Positions 21,607 through 31,463 of a stretch of 41,012 nt of DNA are shown piece by piece. The DNA is from Hyphomicrobiales bacterium (GTDB lineage: Bacteria; Pseudomonadota; Alphaproteobacteria; Rhizobiales; Aestuariivirgaceae): contig JAEUMJ010000112.1 of the NCBI GenBank assembly GCA_016792865.1, forward strand, positions 1 through 41,012, read 5' to 3'. The position numbers and the translations under genes are program-made. Under the pieces are notes generated by a model that was not told the origin of the DNA, made no database searches, and saw only the letters and a program-made list of their open reading frames with translations. How positions within the stretch are numbered: position 1 is the stretch's first letter; every line of letters starts with the position of its first letter.

Positions 21607-22484
21607 TGTCCATCCTCGTCAACAAGAAGACCAAGGTCATTTGCCAGGGCATCACCGGCAACAACGGCACCTTCCACACGGAACAGGCGATTGCCTACGG
21701 CACTCAGATGGTGGCGGGCGTCACGCCCGGCAAGGGCGGCATGAAGCACCTCGGCCTGCCCGTGTTCGACACGGTTTCGGAAGCCCGCGAGGCGACCGGT
21801 GCGGATGCCTCGGTCATCTATGTTCCGCCGCCCTTCGCGGCCGACTCGATCCTCGAAGCCATCGCCGCAGACATTCCCCTGATCGTCTGCATCACCGAAG
21901 GCATTCCGGTGGCCGACATGGTGAAGGTGAAGCGGGCGCTTTCCGGTTCCCGCTCGCGCCTCATCGGCCCCAACTGCCCCGGCGTCCTCACCCCCGGCGA
22001 GTGCAAGATCGGCATCATGCCGGGCAATATCTTCAAGAAGGGCAAGGTGGGCGTGGTCTCGCGCTCGGGCACCCTCACCTATGAGGCAGTGTTCCAGACC
22101 ACCCGCCTCGGCCTCGGGCAGACGACGGCCGTGGGCATCGGCGGCGACCCCGTGAAGGGCACGGAGTTCATCGACGTGCTGGAAATGTTCCTTGCCGACC
22201 CCAAGACCGAATCCATCATCATGATCGGCGAGATCGGTGGCTCGGCCGAGGAAGAAGCCGCCGAATTCCTCCGCAAGAACAAGGTGAAGAAGCCCATGGC
22301 GGGCTTCATCGCCGGGCGCACCGCCCCTCCGGGACGCCGCATGGGCCATGCGGGTGCCATCATTTCCGGTGGTAAGGGTGACGCAGGGTCCAAGGTGGAT
22401 GCCATGAAGAGGGCCGGAATTGCCGTTTCGGATTCGCCCGCACTTCTGGGCGAAACACTGATGAAAAAGCTGAAGCGGAAATAA
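21606..22484 (+). CDS. sucD: Succinyl-CoA synthetase subunit alpha
   Basis: This 292-residue subunit binds CoA and carries the phosphohistidine. The N-terminal CoA fold includes [22 protein letters not shown]. The [20 protein letters not shown] segment is at 121-140, and the phosphorylated His248 is in GHAGAI. Length and motifs are standard. It is coupled to sucC by a one-base overlap and separated from sucA by 183 bp that contain a long hairpin. Confidence 0.97.
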
Positions 22485-22508
22485 TTTCGACTAATTTGCA
22501 ATGGAATT

Positions 22509-22541
22509 GTAACCGGCGGGGGCGTAAACCCTCGCCGTTAC
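22509..22541 (+). other. Long hairpin in the sucD-sucA intergenic region
   Basis: GTAA plus a 9-bp GC-rich arm (22509-22522) pair with the arm ending CGCCGTTAC (to 22541). One C is bulged, one pair is G-U, and the loop is about 6 nt. No T-tract follows, so it is probably a processing or attenuation structure rather than a strong terminator. The sucA ribosome site is about 110 bp downstream. Confidence 0.65.
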
Positions 22542-22667
22542 CCCATGGAAATTCCTTCACATGGGGGTCATATGAACAGAGTTCACTGAGTAGGTTACGG
22601 GCGATTGCGCCCCCCGGCATGTTGGCAATGAAGCCAATCCCCGCGGAAACCAGACGGGACGGACGAC

Positions 22668-25637
22668 ATGAACAAGACGGAAGCCACCGCGGCTTTTGAG
22701 GAAACCTCGTTCCTCTATGGCGGAAACGCCCAATTCATCGAGGACCTGTATGCCAGGTATCTGAAAGACCCCGCCGCCGTGGACGCCCACTGGCGGAATT
22801 TTTTTGCCAACATGGCCGATGGCCAGGCAAGGCCGCACAGCCCGTCCTGGGCCCGTCCCGACTGGCCGCCGAAGCCGGTCGATGAGCGCACCGCCGCCCT
22901 CGACGGCAACTGGGTTGCCCTCGAACAGCTTCTCGCTCCCAAGGTCGCCGCCAAGCTGAAGGGCGAGGGCGCCAGGCCCGCCGCGCCCGCGCCCGCCGCC
23001 GGCCCCTCCGCCGACGAGGTCAAGCGGGCCACCAATGACAGCGTGAAGGCGCTGATGATGATCCGCGCCTACCGCATTCGCGGCCACTTTGCGGCTGATC
23101 TCGATCCCCTCAAGCTGAAGGACCCGGAGCAGCATCCGGAGCTTGATCCCGCGACCTACGGCTTCGGCCCCAACGACCTCGACCGCCCGATCTTCCTCGA
23201 CAACGTGCTGGGGCTGGAAAGCGCCACCATGCGCCAGATCGTCGATATCCTGAAGCGGACCTACTGCGGCACGCTGGGCGTCGAGTTCATGCACATCACC
23301 GATGCCGAGCAGAAGAGCTGGCTGCAACAGCGCATCGAAGGCCCGGACAAGGAGATCACCTTCACGCCGCAAGGCAAGAAGGCCATCCTCAACAAGCTGA
23401 TCGAGGCGGAAGGCTTCGAGACCTTCCTCAACGTCAAGTATACCGGCACCAAGCGCTTCGGCCTCGATGGCGGCGAGAGCATGATCCCGGCGCTGGAGCA
23501 GATCATCAAGCGCGGCGGCAATCTCGGCGTGCGCGAAATCGTCCTCGGCATGGCCCATCGTGGCCGCCTGAACGTGCTGGCCAATGTGATGGCCAAGCCG
23601 TTCTCCGCCATCTTCCATGAATTCCAGGGCGGCTCCACCACGCCGGACGAGGTGGAAGGCTCAGGCGACGTCAAGTATCACCTGGGGTCCTCCTCCGACC
23701 GCGCCTTCGACGGCAACACGGTCCACCTCTCGCTCACCGCCAATCCGTCGCATCTCGAAATCGTCGATCCTGTCGTGCTCGGCAAGGCCCGCGCCAAGCA
23801 GGACCAGCGCGGCGACAAGACCCGCACCTCCGTGATGCCGCTGCTCATCCATGGCGATGCCGCCTTCGCGGGGCAGGGCGTCATTGCCGAATGCTTCGGC
23901 CTTTCCGGGCTGAAGGGCCACCGCTCCGGCGGTTCCCTGCATTTCATCGTCAACAACCAGATCGGTTTCACCACTTCTCCCATCTGGTCGCGGTCCTCGC
24001 CCTATCCCTCCGACATCGCCAAGATGATCGATGCACCCATTTTCCATGCCAATGGCGATGACCCGGAATCGGTGGTGTTCGCAGCCAAGGTGGCGACGGA
24101 ATTCCGGCAGAAATTCAAGAAGCCTGTCGTCATCGACATGTTCTGCTACCGCCGCTTCGGCCACAACGAGACCGACGAGCCTGCCTTCACGCAGCCGCTC
24201 ATGTACAAGCGCATCTCCGGCCATCGCACCGTGGTGGCGCTTTACGGCGAGCGCCTGGTCGCGGAAGGCGTGATCACCGCGGATGAGTTCGAGGCGATGA
24301 AGGCGGACTACCGCAAGCGCCTGGAAGACGCGATGAGCGTGGCTTCGGCCTACAAGTCCAACAAGGCCGACTGGCTCGACGGCCGCTGGGCGGGGATCAA
24401 GACCGCCTCTGCCGCCGACGATGAGCGCCGGGGCGCCACGGGTGTTGCCACTGACCGCCTGCGCGAGATCGGCATGAAGCTCACCAAGATTCCGAAGAGC
24501 TTCACCGCACACAAGACCATGCAGCGCGTGCTCGACGCCCGCCGCAAGATGATCGAGGATGGCGCCGGCATCGATTGGGCCATGGCCGAGCATCTCGCCT
24601 TCGGCACCCTGCTGGATGACGGCTACAAGATCCGCCTTTCCGGACAGGACGTGCAGCGCGGCACGTTCTCGCAACGCCATGCGGTTCTGGTCGACCAGGT
24701 GACGGAGAAGCGTTACACGCCCCTCAACCACCTGAAGAAGGATCAGGACATCAAGATCGAAGCGATCAACTCCATGCTCTCGGAAGAGGCGGTGCTGGGC
24801 TTCGAATACGGCTACTCGCTGGCCGAACCCAATGCGCTGGTGCTGTGGGAAGCGCAGTTCGGCGATTTCGCCAATGGCGCGCAAGTGGTCTTCGACCAGT
24901 TCATCTCGTCATCGGAGCGCAAGTGGCTGCGCATGTCGGGCCTCGTCTGCCTCCTGCCGCATGGCTATGAAGGCCAGGGGCCGGAGCATTCGTCGGCGCG
25001 ACTTGAACGCTTCCTGCAGATGTGTGCCGAAGACAACATGCAGGTTGCCAACTGCACCACGCCATCGAACTACTTCCATATCCTTCGCCGCCAGCTGAAG
25101 CGCGACTTCCGCAAGCCGCTCATCATCATGACGCCGAAGTCGATCCTGCGTCACAAGCGGGCGACCTCGCGGCTTGAGGACATGGGCGAAGGCACCACCT
25201 TCCACCGCATCCTCTGGGACGATGCCCAGAGCCTGCCCAACGAGAAGATCAAGCTGCAGAAGGACGACAAGATCCGCCGCGTCATCCTCTGTTCGGGCAA
25301 GGTCTACTACGATCTCTACGAGGAACGCGAGAAGCGCGGCATCGACGACATCTATATCCTTCGCGTCGAGCAGCTCTATCCCTGGCCGCACCGGGCGTTG
25401 GCCCAGGAACTTTCGCGCTTCAAGAAGGCCGAGTTCATCTGGTGCCAGGAAGAACCCCAGAACATGGGGGCATGGACCTTCGTGCAGCCCGGCATCGAGC
25501 GTGTGCTTGAGTTCATCAAGGCAAAGAACACGCGGCCCCGCTATGCCGGACGTGCGGCTTCCGCCGCCACCGCCACCGGCCTGATGAGCCGCCACCTCAA
25601 GGAACTCAAGATGTTCCTTGATGAAGCAATGTCCTGA
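22668..25637 (+). CDS. sucA: 2-Oxoglutarate dehydrogenase E1 component
   Basis: This 989-residue thiamine-diphosphate enzyme decarboxylates 2-oxoglutarate in the 2-oxoglutarate dehydrogenase complex. The N-terminal motif SFLYGGNAQFIEDLYARYLKDP is the E2-binding region typical of OdhA/SucA. The core has MAHRGRLNVLANV, NPSHLEIVDPVVLGKARAKQD, HGDAAFAGQGVIAE, the NNQIGFTT thiamine-diphosphate region, and a C-terminal WCQEEPQNMGAW. An Ala/Pro-rich linker at about residues 104-120 follows the N-terminal domain. No E2-type domain is fused, so this is the normal E1. It is followed 45 bp later by sucB. Confidence 0.98.
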   Translation: MNKTEATAAFEETSFLYGGNAQFIEDLYARYLKDPAAVDAHWRNFFANMADGQARPHSPSWARPDWPPKPVDERTAALDGNWVALEQLLAPKVAAKLKGEGARPAAPAPAAGPSADEVKRATNDSVKALMMIRAYRIRGHFAADLDPLKLKDPEQHPELDPATYGFGPNDLDRPIFLDNVLGLESATMRQIVDILKRTYCGTLGVEFMHITDAEQKSWLQQRIEGPDKEITFTPQGKKAILNKLIEAEGFETFLNVKYTGTKRFGLDGGESMIPALEQIIKRGGNLGVREIVLGMAHRGRLNVLANVMAKPFSAIFHEFQGGSTTPDEVEGSGDVKYHLGSSSDRAFDGNTVHLSLTANPSHLEIVDPVVLGKARAKQDQRGDKTRTSVMPLLIHGDAAFAGQGVIAECFGLSGLKGHRSGGSLHFIVNNQIGFTTSPIWSRSSPYPSDIAKMIDAPIFHANGDDPESVVFAAKVATEFRQKFKKPVVIDMFCYRRFGHNETDEPAFTQPLMYKRISGHRTVVALYGERLVAEGVITADEFEAMKADYRKRLEDAMSVASAYKSNKADWLDGRWAGIKTASAADDERRGATGVATDRLREIGMKLTKIPKSFTAHKTMQRVLDARRKMIEDGAGIDWAMAEHLAFGTLLDDGYKIRLSGQDVQRGTFSQRHAVLVDQVTEKRYTPLNHLKKDQDIKIEAINSMLSEEAVLGFEYGYSLAEPNALVLWEAQFGDFANGAQVVFDQFISSSERKWLRMSGLVCLLPHGYEGQGPEHSSARLERFLQMCAEDNMQVANCTTPSNYFHILRRQLKRDFRKPLIIMTPKSILRHKRATSRLEDMGEGTTFHRILWDDAQSLPNEKIKLQKDDKIRRVILCSGKVYYDLYEEREKRGIDDIYILRVEQLYPWPHRALAQELSRFKKAEFIWCQEEPQNMGAWTFVQPGIERVLEFIKAKNTRPRYAGRAASAATATGLMSRHLKELKMFLDEAMS

Positions 25638-25682
25638 TCCCTTTCCATTCTCCCGATTTCATCCGTTCCGAAAGCAACACCC

Positions 25683-26906
25683 ATGAGCACTGACATCAAG
25701 GTTCCCACCCTCGGCGAAAGCGTCGTCGAGGCAACAATTGCCAAGTGGCTGAAGAAGGAAGGCGACGCCGTGAAGGCCGACGAGCCGCTGGTCGAACTGG
25801 AAACCGACAAGGTGGCCGTCGAAGTGCCCGCGCCCGTCTCCGGCAAGCTGGAAAAGATCCTGGCCCAGGCCGGCTCCACCGTTGCGGTGGGTGCGCTGCT
25901 GGGTTCGATTGCCGAGGGTGCAGCCGGTGCGGCCGCATCGGCTCCGGCAAAGGCCGCGGCACCTGCGCCCGCCCTCACGCCCGCCCCAACGCCCGTTCTG
26001 GCGGCCAAGGCGGCAGAACAGCCGCTCTCGCCTGCCGTGCGCAAGGCCGTGACCGAAGCCAATGTGAATCCCGCCGATGTGGCAGGCACGGGCAAGGATG
26101 GCCGTCTCACCAAGGCCGATGTGGCGGCCCATGTGGCGCGGCCCGCCGCGCCTGCTGCGGCTGCCGCCCCTGTCCTGAACATTCCCGCCGTGCCGCCCGC
26201 GCCTGCCGGCGGCGAGGAACGTGTGAAGATGACGCGCCTGCGCGCCACCATCGCGCGTCGCCTCAAGGAAGCGCAGAACACGGCTGCCATGCTCACCACC
26301 TTCAACGAGGTGGACATGACGGCGGTGATGGCGCTGCGCAACCAGTACAAGGATGTGTTCGAGAAGAAGCATGGCGTGAAGCTCGGCTTCATGAGTTTCT
26401 TCGTGAAGGCGGCGGTGAATGCGCTCAGGGAAATTCCCGCCGTCAACGCCGAGATCGACGGCGAGGACATCGTCTACAAGAACTATTATCACGTCGGCGT
26501 TGCGGTCGGCACCGAGAAGGGGCTTGTGGTTCCGGTGGTGCGCAACTGCGACATGCTCTCGTTCGCGGGGATCGAGAAGACGATCGCCGACTACGGCAAG
26601 AAGGCGCGTGACGGCCAGCTCCAGATTGCCGACATGCAGGGCGGCACCTTCACCATCTCGAATGGCGGCATCTACGGCTCCCTCATGTCCACGCCGATCC
26701 TCAACGCGCCGCAGTCCGGCATTCTCGGCATGCACAAGATCCAGGACCGCCCGATCGCCGTGAACGGGCAGGTGGTGATCCGGCCGATGATGTATCTTGC
26801 CCTCAGCTATGATCACCGCATCGTGGACGGCAAGGAGGCGGTCACCTTCCTCGTGCGCATCAAGGAAGCCCTTGAAGACCCGCAGCGTGCGCTGCTCGAT
26901 CTCTGA
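25683..26906 (+). CDS. sucB: 2-Oxoglutarate dehydrogenase E2 (dihydrolipoyl succinyltransferase)
   Basis: This 407-residue acyltransferase transfers the succinyl group to CoA. It has one lipoyl domain with Lys43 in [12 protein letters not shown] long Ala/Pro linker follows, then a peripheral subunit-binding domain ([16 protein letters not shown]...[13 protein letters not shown], about 117-148). The catalytic domain ends with the HxxxD active site His378/Asp382 in SYDHRIVDG. All elements are in order. The ribosome site is weak, consistent with cotranscription with sucA. lpd starts 11 bp after its stop. Confidence 0.97.
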   Translation: MSTDIKVPTLGESVVEATIAKWLKKEGDAVKADEPLVELETDKVAVEVPAPVSGKLEKILAQAGSTVAVGALLGSIAEGAAGAAASAPAKAAAPAPALTPAPTPVLAAKAAEQPLSPAVRKAVTEANVNPADVAGTGKDGRLTKADVAAHVARPAAPAAAAAPVLNIPAVPPAPAGGEERVKMTRLRATIARRLKEAQNTAAMLTTFNEVDMTAVMALRNQYKDVFEKKHGVKLGFMSFFVKAAVNALREIPAVNAEIDGEDIVYKNYYHVGVAVGTEKGLVVPVVRNCDMLSFAGIEKTIADYGKKARDGQLQIADMQGGTFTISNGGIYGSLMSTPILNAPQSGILGMHKIQDRPIAVNGQVVIRPMMYLALSYDHRIVDGKEAVTFLVRIKEALEDPQRALLDL

Positions 26907-26917
26907 GGTTCCGTCCC

Positions 26918-28300
26918 ATGGCACATGATCTCATCGTCATCGGCACCGGCCCCGGCGGCTATGTCTGCGCCATCCGCGCAGCACAGCTCGGCATGAAGGT
27001 TGCCGTCATCGAAAAGCGCGCCACCCATGGCGGCACCTGCCTCAACGTGGGCTGCATTCCGTCGAAGGCGCTGTTGCACGCCACCGAACTCCTCGCCGAA
27101 ACGAAGCACAGCTTCGCCAGGATGGGCCTCATCTCCGATACCAAAGTGGACTTCGGCCAGATGATGAAGTTCAAGCAGGAGGCCATCGACGGCAACACCA
27201 AGGGCATCGACTTCCTGCTCAAGAAGAACAAGGTCGAGGTGGTGCGCGGCACGGCCAGGATCCTGGGTGCGGGCAAGGTCGAAGTGGATGGCAAGGTGAT
27301 GGAGGCAAGGTCCATCGTGATCGCCACCGGTTCCGAATCCGCCCGGCTTCGCGGGGTCACCATCGATGAACGGCAGATCGTGACATCGACGGGTGCGCTG
27401 ACGCTTGAGAAGATTCCGGGGCATCTGGTCGTCATCGGGGCGGGCGTCATCGGCCTTGAGCTTGGCTCGGTCTATGGCCGCCTCGGCTCCAAGGTGACGG
27501 TCATCGAATACCTCGACCGCATCCTGCCCGGCATGGACAGCGAGGTTGCGAAAGCCTTCCAGCGCCTTCTTGAAAGGCAGGGCTTCACCTTCAGGCTGGG
27601 CTCGAAGGTCACGGGGGCCACGGCTTCCGCTGCGGGCGTCTCGCTTTCGGTCGAGCCGGCGGCGGGGGGCACTGCTGAAACCGTTGCGGCCGATGTGGTG
27701 CTGGTCGCCATCGGGCGCGTGCCCTTCACCGAAGGGCTGGGCGCGAAGGAGGCGGGAATTGCGCTCGATGAGCGTGGCCGCATCATTGTCTATGACCATT
27801 TTGCCACGTCGTTGCCGGGCGTTCACGCCATCGGCGATGTGATCCGCGGGCCGATGCTGGCCCACAAGGCGGAAGACGAGGGCATTGCCGTCGCTGAACT
27901 GCTTGCAGGCCAGGCGGGTCATGTGAACTATGATGTCATTCCCGGTGTGGTCTACACGGCGCCGGAGGTGGCGAGCGTGGGGAAGACCGAGGACGATCTC
28001 AAGGCGGCAGGGGTTGCCTACAAGGCTGGCAAGTTCATGTTCCTTGCCAATGGCCGGGCCAAGGCGAACCAGACCACCGACGGCTTCGTGAAGATCCTCG
28101 CCGATGCCGCCACCGACCGGGTGCTGGGGTGCCACATCATCGGGCCGCAGGCCGGTGAGTTGATCCACGAGGTTGCCGTGCTCATGGAGTTCGGCGGCTC
28201 GGCGGAAGACCTCGCCCGCACCTGCCATGCCCATCCCACCCTGGCGGAAGCGGTGAAGGAAGCAGCCTTGGCGGTTGCCGGCCGCGCCATTCACAGTTGA
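26918..28300 (+). CDS. lpd: Dihydrolipoyl dehydrogenase (E3)
   Basis: This 460-residue flavoprotein reoxidises the lipoyl group of the 2-oxoglutarate dehydrogenase complex using NAD. The FAD-binding [18 protein letters not shown] lies at 8-25, and the redox-active cysteines are Cys41 and Cys46 in [14 protein letters not shown] second NAD-binding [17 protein letters not shown] lies at about 173-189. The C-terminal [15 protein letters not shown] motif carries the catalytic His. It is the last gene of the suc block and is separated from the receiver gene by 105 bp. Confidence 0.96.
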   Translation: MAHDLIVIGTGPGGYVCAIRAAQLGMKVAVIEKRATHGGTCLNVGCIPSKALLHATELLAETKHSFARMGLISDTKVDFGQMMKFKQEAIDGNTKGIDFLLKKNKVEVVRGTARILGAGKVEVDGKVMEARSIVIATGSESARLRGVTIDERQIVTSTGALTLEKIPGHLVVIGAGVIGLELGSVYGRLGSKVTVIEYLDRILPGMDSEVAKAFQRLLERQGFTFRLGSKVTGATASAAGVSLSVEPAAGGTAETVAADVVLVAIGRVPFTEGLGAKEAGIALDERGRIIVYDHFATSLPGVHAIGDVIRGPMLAHKAEDEGIAVAELLAGQAGHVNYDVIPGVVYTAPEVASVGKTEDDLKAAGVAYKAGKFMFLANGRAKANQTTDGFVKILADAATDRVLGCHIIGPQAGELIHEVAVLMEFGGSAEDLARTCHAHPTLAEAVKEAALAVAGRAIHS

Positions 28301-28330
28301 GAAACCATAGGATTCCCGACCGTTAAAATT

Positions 28331-28368
28331 TGAATCTCCTGATTCAGCAGGCGGCAATCGGAATTGCC
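28331..28368. promoter_or_regulatory. Two adjacent dyads upstream of the receiver gene
   Basis: TGAATC-TCCT-GATTCA (28331-28346) and GGCAAT-CGGA-ATTGCC (28353-28368) are two perfect 6-bp dyads with 4-bp centres, 6 bp apart, in the 105-bp gap between lpd and the receiver. They could be operators or small hairpins. Neither is followed by a clear T-tract. Confidence 0.4.
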
Positions 28369-28405
28369 TAAAACTCCTCTTAACAAAACAAAGAGGGGTG
28401 GCTCC

Positions 28406-28801
28406 ATGTCCGGTGACGCAAGAAATGTCGATGTGATGGTTCTCGACGACGACGTTGATCTTCTGACCAGCGTCGCGGAACTGCTGGCCGATGTCGGCTA
28501 CCGGGTGAAGGGCTTCGCCGACCCGGAGAGCGCCGTCGAGTTTGCCGTGGACCAGAAATTCGCCGTCGGCGTTTTCGATTTCCGCCTCGGCAGCGTGAAG
28601 AACGGTCTCGATGTGGTGGAAACGCTGCAGGCCATGGGCTCGAATGCGGCCATCGTGATGGTGACGGCGGATGTGGAACGCTCCACCCAGCTTCGCGCCC
28701 TCGGACTCAAGGTGTTTGAGTTCATGCGCAAGCCGGTGCAGCCGCAGGAATTGCTGAACACGGTGGAACGCGCGCTCGAGTATTCCGCCCGCGCCGCCTG
28801 A
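28406..28801 (+). CDS. Stand-alone response-regulator receiver protein
   Basis: This 131-residue single receiver domain has no output domain. The acidic pair is in LDDDVDL (about 13-19), and the phosphoacceptor Asp58 is in VFDFRLG. Thr87 is in MVTADV, and Lys109 is in MRKPVQ, so all phosphorylation residues are present. Such CheY-like proteins act in phosphorelays or on partner proteins. No histidine kinase is nearby. I choose ATG 28406 after AGAGGGG. The reading frame is open to 28364. It faces the FAD oxidoreductase with only 9 bp between stops. A weak 6-bp hairpin (AAGGCC with GGCCTT, 28814-28832) follows. Confidence 0.88.
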   Translation: MSGDARNVDVMVLDDDVDLLTSVAELLADVGYRVKGFADPESAVEFAVDQKFAVGVFDFRLGSVKNGLDVVETLQAMGSNAAIVMVTADVERSTQLRALGLKVFEFMRKPVQPQELLNTVERALEYSARAA

Positions 28802-28810
28802 TCTCCTGCC

Positions 28811-30151
28811 TCAAAGGCCCGTCGTCGGCCTTGCCTTGCTGAACCAGCCAAATCGGCCATGGCGGAACGGCGTGGGGTCGACACATGGTGTTTCGCCCGT
28901 CACGATTTCCGCCATCAGCTTGCCCGCGCCCGGCCCAAGCCCGAAGCCATGCCCCGAAAAGCCCGACGCCACGAAGAGGCCGGGAATCTTCTCGATCCTG
29001 TCGATGACGGGAACGGCGTCAGGCGTCGCATCGATCATGCCTGCCCAGCGCTCCGTCACTTCAATGCCCTGAAAGGCCGGAAAATCCTTCTGCAGGCAAT
29101 CCAGGGCCTCTTTCAGGATGCCGTTGTAGGGCTTGGGATTCAGGATGCGCCAACGCTCGAAGGGCGAGATTTCATCAAGGCGCCAGTTCTTGCGCATGAT
29201 CAGTTCGCGGAAGAAGCGCGTGCCGAAGCGCAGTTTCACGCCCTTGTGCTCCAGCATCAGGAGCGGCATGAACTTGTTCATCTGGCGGAAGTGGCCCGGG
29301 GTGAGTTCGGCCACCGAGAGATGATTGTGGGTGATGGTGTAACCGCCGTCCATGCGGCGGCGCACGGCATACTTGCTGCCGGAAATGGTGTGGCGCAATC
29401 CTGCCTCGCGGGGTGAGGTGCGCATCGCCGAGTTGACCACACCCAGTTGCGGAAACCTGATTCCGGCATTGCGCAGGAAGGCCCGCGTCCAATAGCCCCC
29501 CGCAACGATCACCGTATCTGTCCGGATCGTGCCTTTCTCGGTGACGAGAGCCGAGACCCGGCCCGCCGTCCTTTCGATGCCGCGTGCCGCGCAGTTGGTC
29601 AGCACCACGCCGCCGCGCTTCTGCAAGGCCCTCGCCATCGCGGGCACGGCCAGAAACGGTTCGGCGCGGCCATCCTCCGCCGTGAACAATCCGCCGCGCC
29701 AGGTTTTCAGGCTGCCGGGTGCCAGTGCGGCCACTTCCTTGCTGGAGACAAGCCGGGTGTTGAGCTTGTAGGGCACGGCATTGTTGCGATACCAGGCTTC
29801 CTTGTCGGCAAGGTGCTGGTCGGTTTCGCTCATGTAGAGAATGCCGCATTGGCGGAAGCCGGTTTCGGCGCCGACGCGATCATTCATCCTGCGCCACTTT
29901 TCGAGGGCCACCTGGATGAGGGGCAGTTCGCGGGGGTCGCGGCCCATCTGCCGGCACCAGCCCCAATTGCGGCTGGATTGCTCGGCGGCGATCTCGCCCT
30001 TTTCAATGACGGCAACGAGAAGTCCGCGTTCGGACAATTCCAGCGCCGTCATTACCCCGATGATGCCGCCACCGACAACAACCGCGTCGGCCTTTTCAGG
30101 AAAAGTGTCATTGGGGGTGACGATATCGAGCAAGGTGAGGTGGCCGGCCAT
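28811..30151 (-). CDS. FAD-dependent oxidoreductase, DAO family
   Basis: This 446-residue flavoenzyme belongs to the D-amino-acid oxidase/glycine oxidase fold. The dinucleotide motif VVVGGGIIGVMTALEL lies at about 24-39, followed by an acidic Glu (VIEKGE) binding the ribose. It ends with GFSGHGFGLGPGAGKLMAEIV, the C-terminal FAD motif of the family. Its substrate could be an amine or amino acid, but the sequence does not decide. The RNWGWCRQMGRD segment after the FAD motif is distinctive. It is the last gene of the minus-strand run that starts at pabB, 46 bp after xerC. Confidence 0.88.
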   Translation of the reverse strand: MAGHLTLLDIVTPNDTFPEKADAVVVGGGIIGVMTALELSERGLLVAVIEKGEIAAEQSSRNWGWCRQMGRDPRELPLIQVALEKWRRMNDRVGAETGFRQCGILYMSETDQHLADKEAWYRNNAVPYKLNTRLVSSKEVAALAPGSLKTWRGGLFTAEDGRAEPFLAVPAMARALQKRGGVVLTNCAARGIERTAGRVSALVTEKGTIRTDTVIVAGGYWTRAFLRNAGIRFPQLGVVNSAMRTSPREAGLRHTISGSKYAVRRRMDGGYTITHNHLSVAELTPGHFRQMNKFMPLLMLEHKGVKLRFGTRFFRELIMRKNWRLDEISPFERWRILNPKPYNGILKEALDCLQKDFPAFQGIEVTERWAGMIDATPDAVPVIDRIEKIPGLFVASGFSGHGFGLGPGAGKLMAEIVTGETPCVDPTPFRHGRFGWFSKARPTTGL

Positions 30152-30197
30152 GAGGCTTGGTAGAACAAGCGCCTGAGCCGGGCAAGGTCAGCATGCC

Positions 30198-31124
30198 TTA
30201 CCCTTGGGGAAAAGCCTTGCGATATTGCTGCAGCAAATGGGCGCGGTTGACCTCGGTATAGACCTGGGTGGTGGACAGCGAGGCATGGCCCATCAATTCC
30301 TGGATGACCCGCAGGTCCGCCCCGTTGCCCAGGAGATGGGAGGCAAAGCTGTGGCGGAGTGCATGGGGCGTGGCCGAATCGGGCAGTGAAAGCGCCCCCC
30401 GCAGCTTCTCCATCAGCAATTGCACGATGCGGGGCGACAGCGGCCCGCCCTTTTCGCCCCGGAACATGGGTTCGGTGGCGGCCAGCTCGAAGGGACAGGC
30501 GGCAAGATAGGCCTTCACCGCATCCCGCGCGCCCTCGATCACCGGCACGAGGCGTTCCTTGCCGCCCTTGCCCCTCACCGTCATGGGGTTCCGGTCAAAA
30601 TCGCGGGGGGTGAGCGACAGGGCCTCGGAGATGCGCAGCCCGCAGGCATACAGCAAGGTCAGCACGGCCCGGTCGCGCAGGCCCACCCAGCCCGGTGCAA
30701 AGTCCAATGACACCTCCGCCGTCTCGCGCGCGGCCTGTTCCGGCAAGGGCCGGGGAATGGAATGGGGCAGCTTGGGACTGCGCAGCGCCACATAGGCGCG
30801 GTTGACGAAATGGCCGTTGCGTTCGGCAAAGCGGAAGAAGGAGCGGAGCGCCGATACCTGCCTTGCCAGTGAGCGGCTGGCGATGTCGTTGCCCTTGCGA
30901 TGGGCGAGGAACGACCGGAAATCTGCCAGCGGCAGGCTTTCCAGAACGGTCTTGTCCACGCCGCCGTCGTGGTGGGCGGCGAGGAAAGCGGCGAACTGCG
31001 AAAGGTCGCGGGCGTAGGCTTCCCGCGACTTGAGGGCAAGGCGCTTCTCCGAGGCAAGCGACAGGAGCCATTTCCGCGCCACCTCGGCGGCATCGGGAGC
31101 AAGCTGGAATTGGGCGGGGTCCAT
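30198..31124 (-). CDS. xerC: Tyrosine recombinase XerC
   Basis: This 308-residue tyrosine recombinase has an N-terminal SAM-like DNA-binding domain at about 15-100. The catalytic set Arg164 (CGLRISE), a Lys in the GKGGKERLVP hairpin, His254/Arg257 (HALRHSF), His280 (MGHASLST) and Tyr289 (TTQVYT) is complete. XerC resolves chromosome dimers with XerD at dif. The location near the TCA block, fsa and priA is where rhizobia carry xerC, which supports XerC rather than a phage integrase. The start may be ATG 31124 or the GTG at 31133, with no strong ribosome site for either. Confidence 0.93.
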   Translation of the reverse strand: MDPAQFQLAPDAAEVARKWLLSLASEKRLALKSREAYARDLSQFAAFLAAHHDGGVDKTVLESLPLADFRSFLAHRKGNDIASRSLARQVSALRSFFRFAERNGHFVNRAYVALRSPKLPHSIPRPLPEQAARETAEVSLDFAPGWVGLRDRAVLTLLYACGLRISEALSLTPRDFDRNPMTVRGKGGKERLVPVIEGARDAVKAYLAACPFELAATEPMFRGEKGGPLSPRIVQLLMEKLRGALSLPDSATPHALRHSFASHLLGNGADLRVIQELMGHASLSTTQVYTEVNRAHLLQQYRKAFPQG

Positions 31125-31160
31125 GGGGTCCACAGTTAAGGCGAAGTTATTGCCGGGACG

Positions 31161-31463
31161 TTACGGCCTGTCGAGGATCGAAGGCCCATAGTGCCCGACG
31201 GACGGGAACGGCTCGTAGAAGTGGTGCAGCAGCGCCTTCCAGCGGAGATAGCGGTCGGAGCCGCGGAAGCCCTTTTCGTGCGCCTCCACGCTCTCCCAGC
31301 GCACCAGCAGGAGAAAGCGGTCCGGCGTCTCGACGCAGGGCAGGACGGCAATGCCGAGGAAACCCGGTGTGGCCGCAATCAGCGGTTCCGCCTCGCGCAT
31401 CGCGGCGGTGAAGGCGTCCGCCTGTCCCGCCTTCACCTGCAGGATGGCGTGTTCGGTGATCAT
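31161..31463 (-). CDS. Antibiotic biosynthesis monooxygenase (ABM) domain protein
   Basis: This 100-residue single-domain protein is of the dimeric alpha-beta barrel type. Features are the start [16 protein letters not shown], a [26 protein letters not shown] core and a [21 protein letters not shown] end. ABM-domain proteins include quinol monooxygenases and heme-binding proteins, but small stand-alone members are mostly of unknown role. The ATG overlaps the fsa stop by 4 nt (ATGA), so it is translationally coupled to fsa. xerC follows after 36 bp. Confidence 0.88.
   Translation of the reverse strand: MITEHAILQVKAGQADAFTAAMREAEPLIAATPGFLGIAVLPCVETPDRFLLLVRWESVEAHEKGFRGSDRYLRWKALLHHFYEPFPSVGHYGPSILDRP

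Noticed and set aside
30198-31124. Tyrosine recombinase as sign of a mobile element
   Set aside because: No attachment-site repeats, cargo or tRNA is nearby, and the gene sits in a conserved housekeeping position with XerC features.
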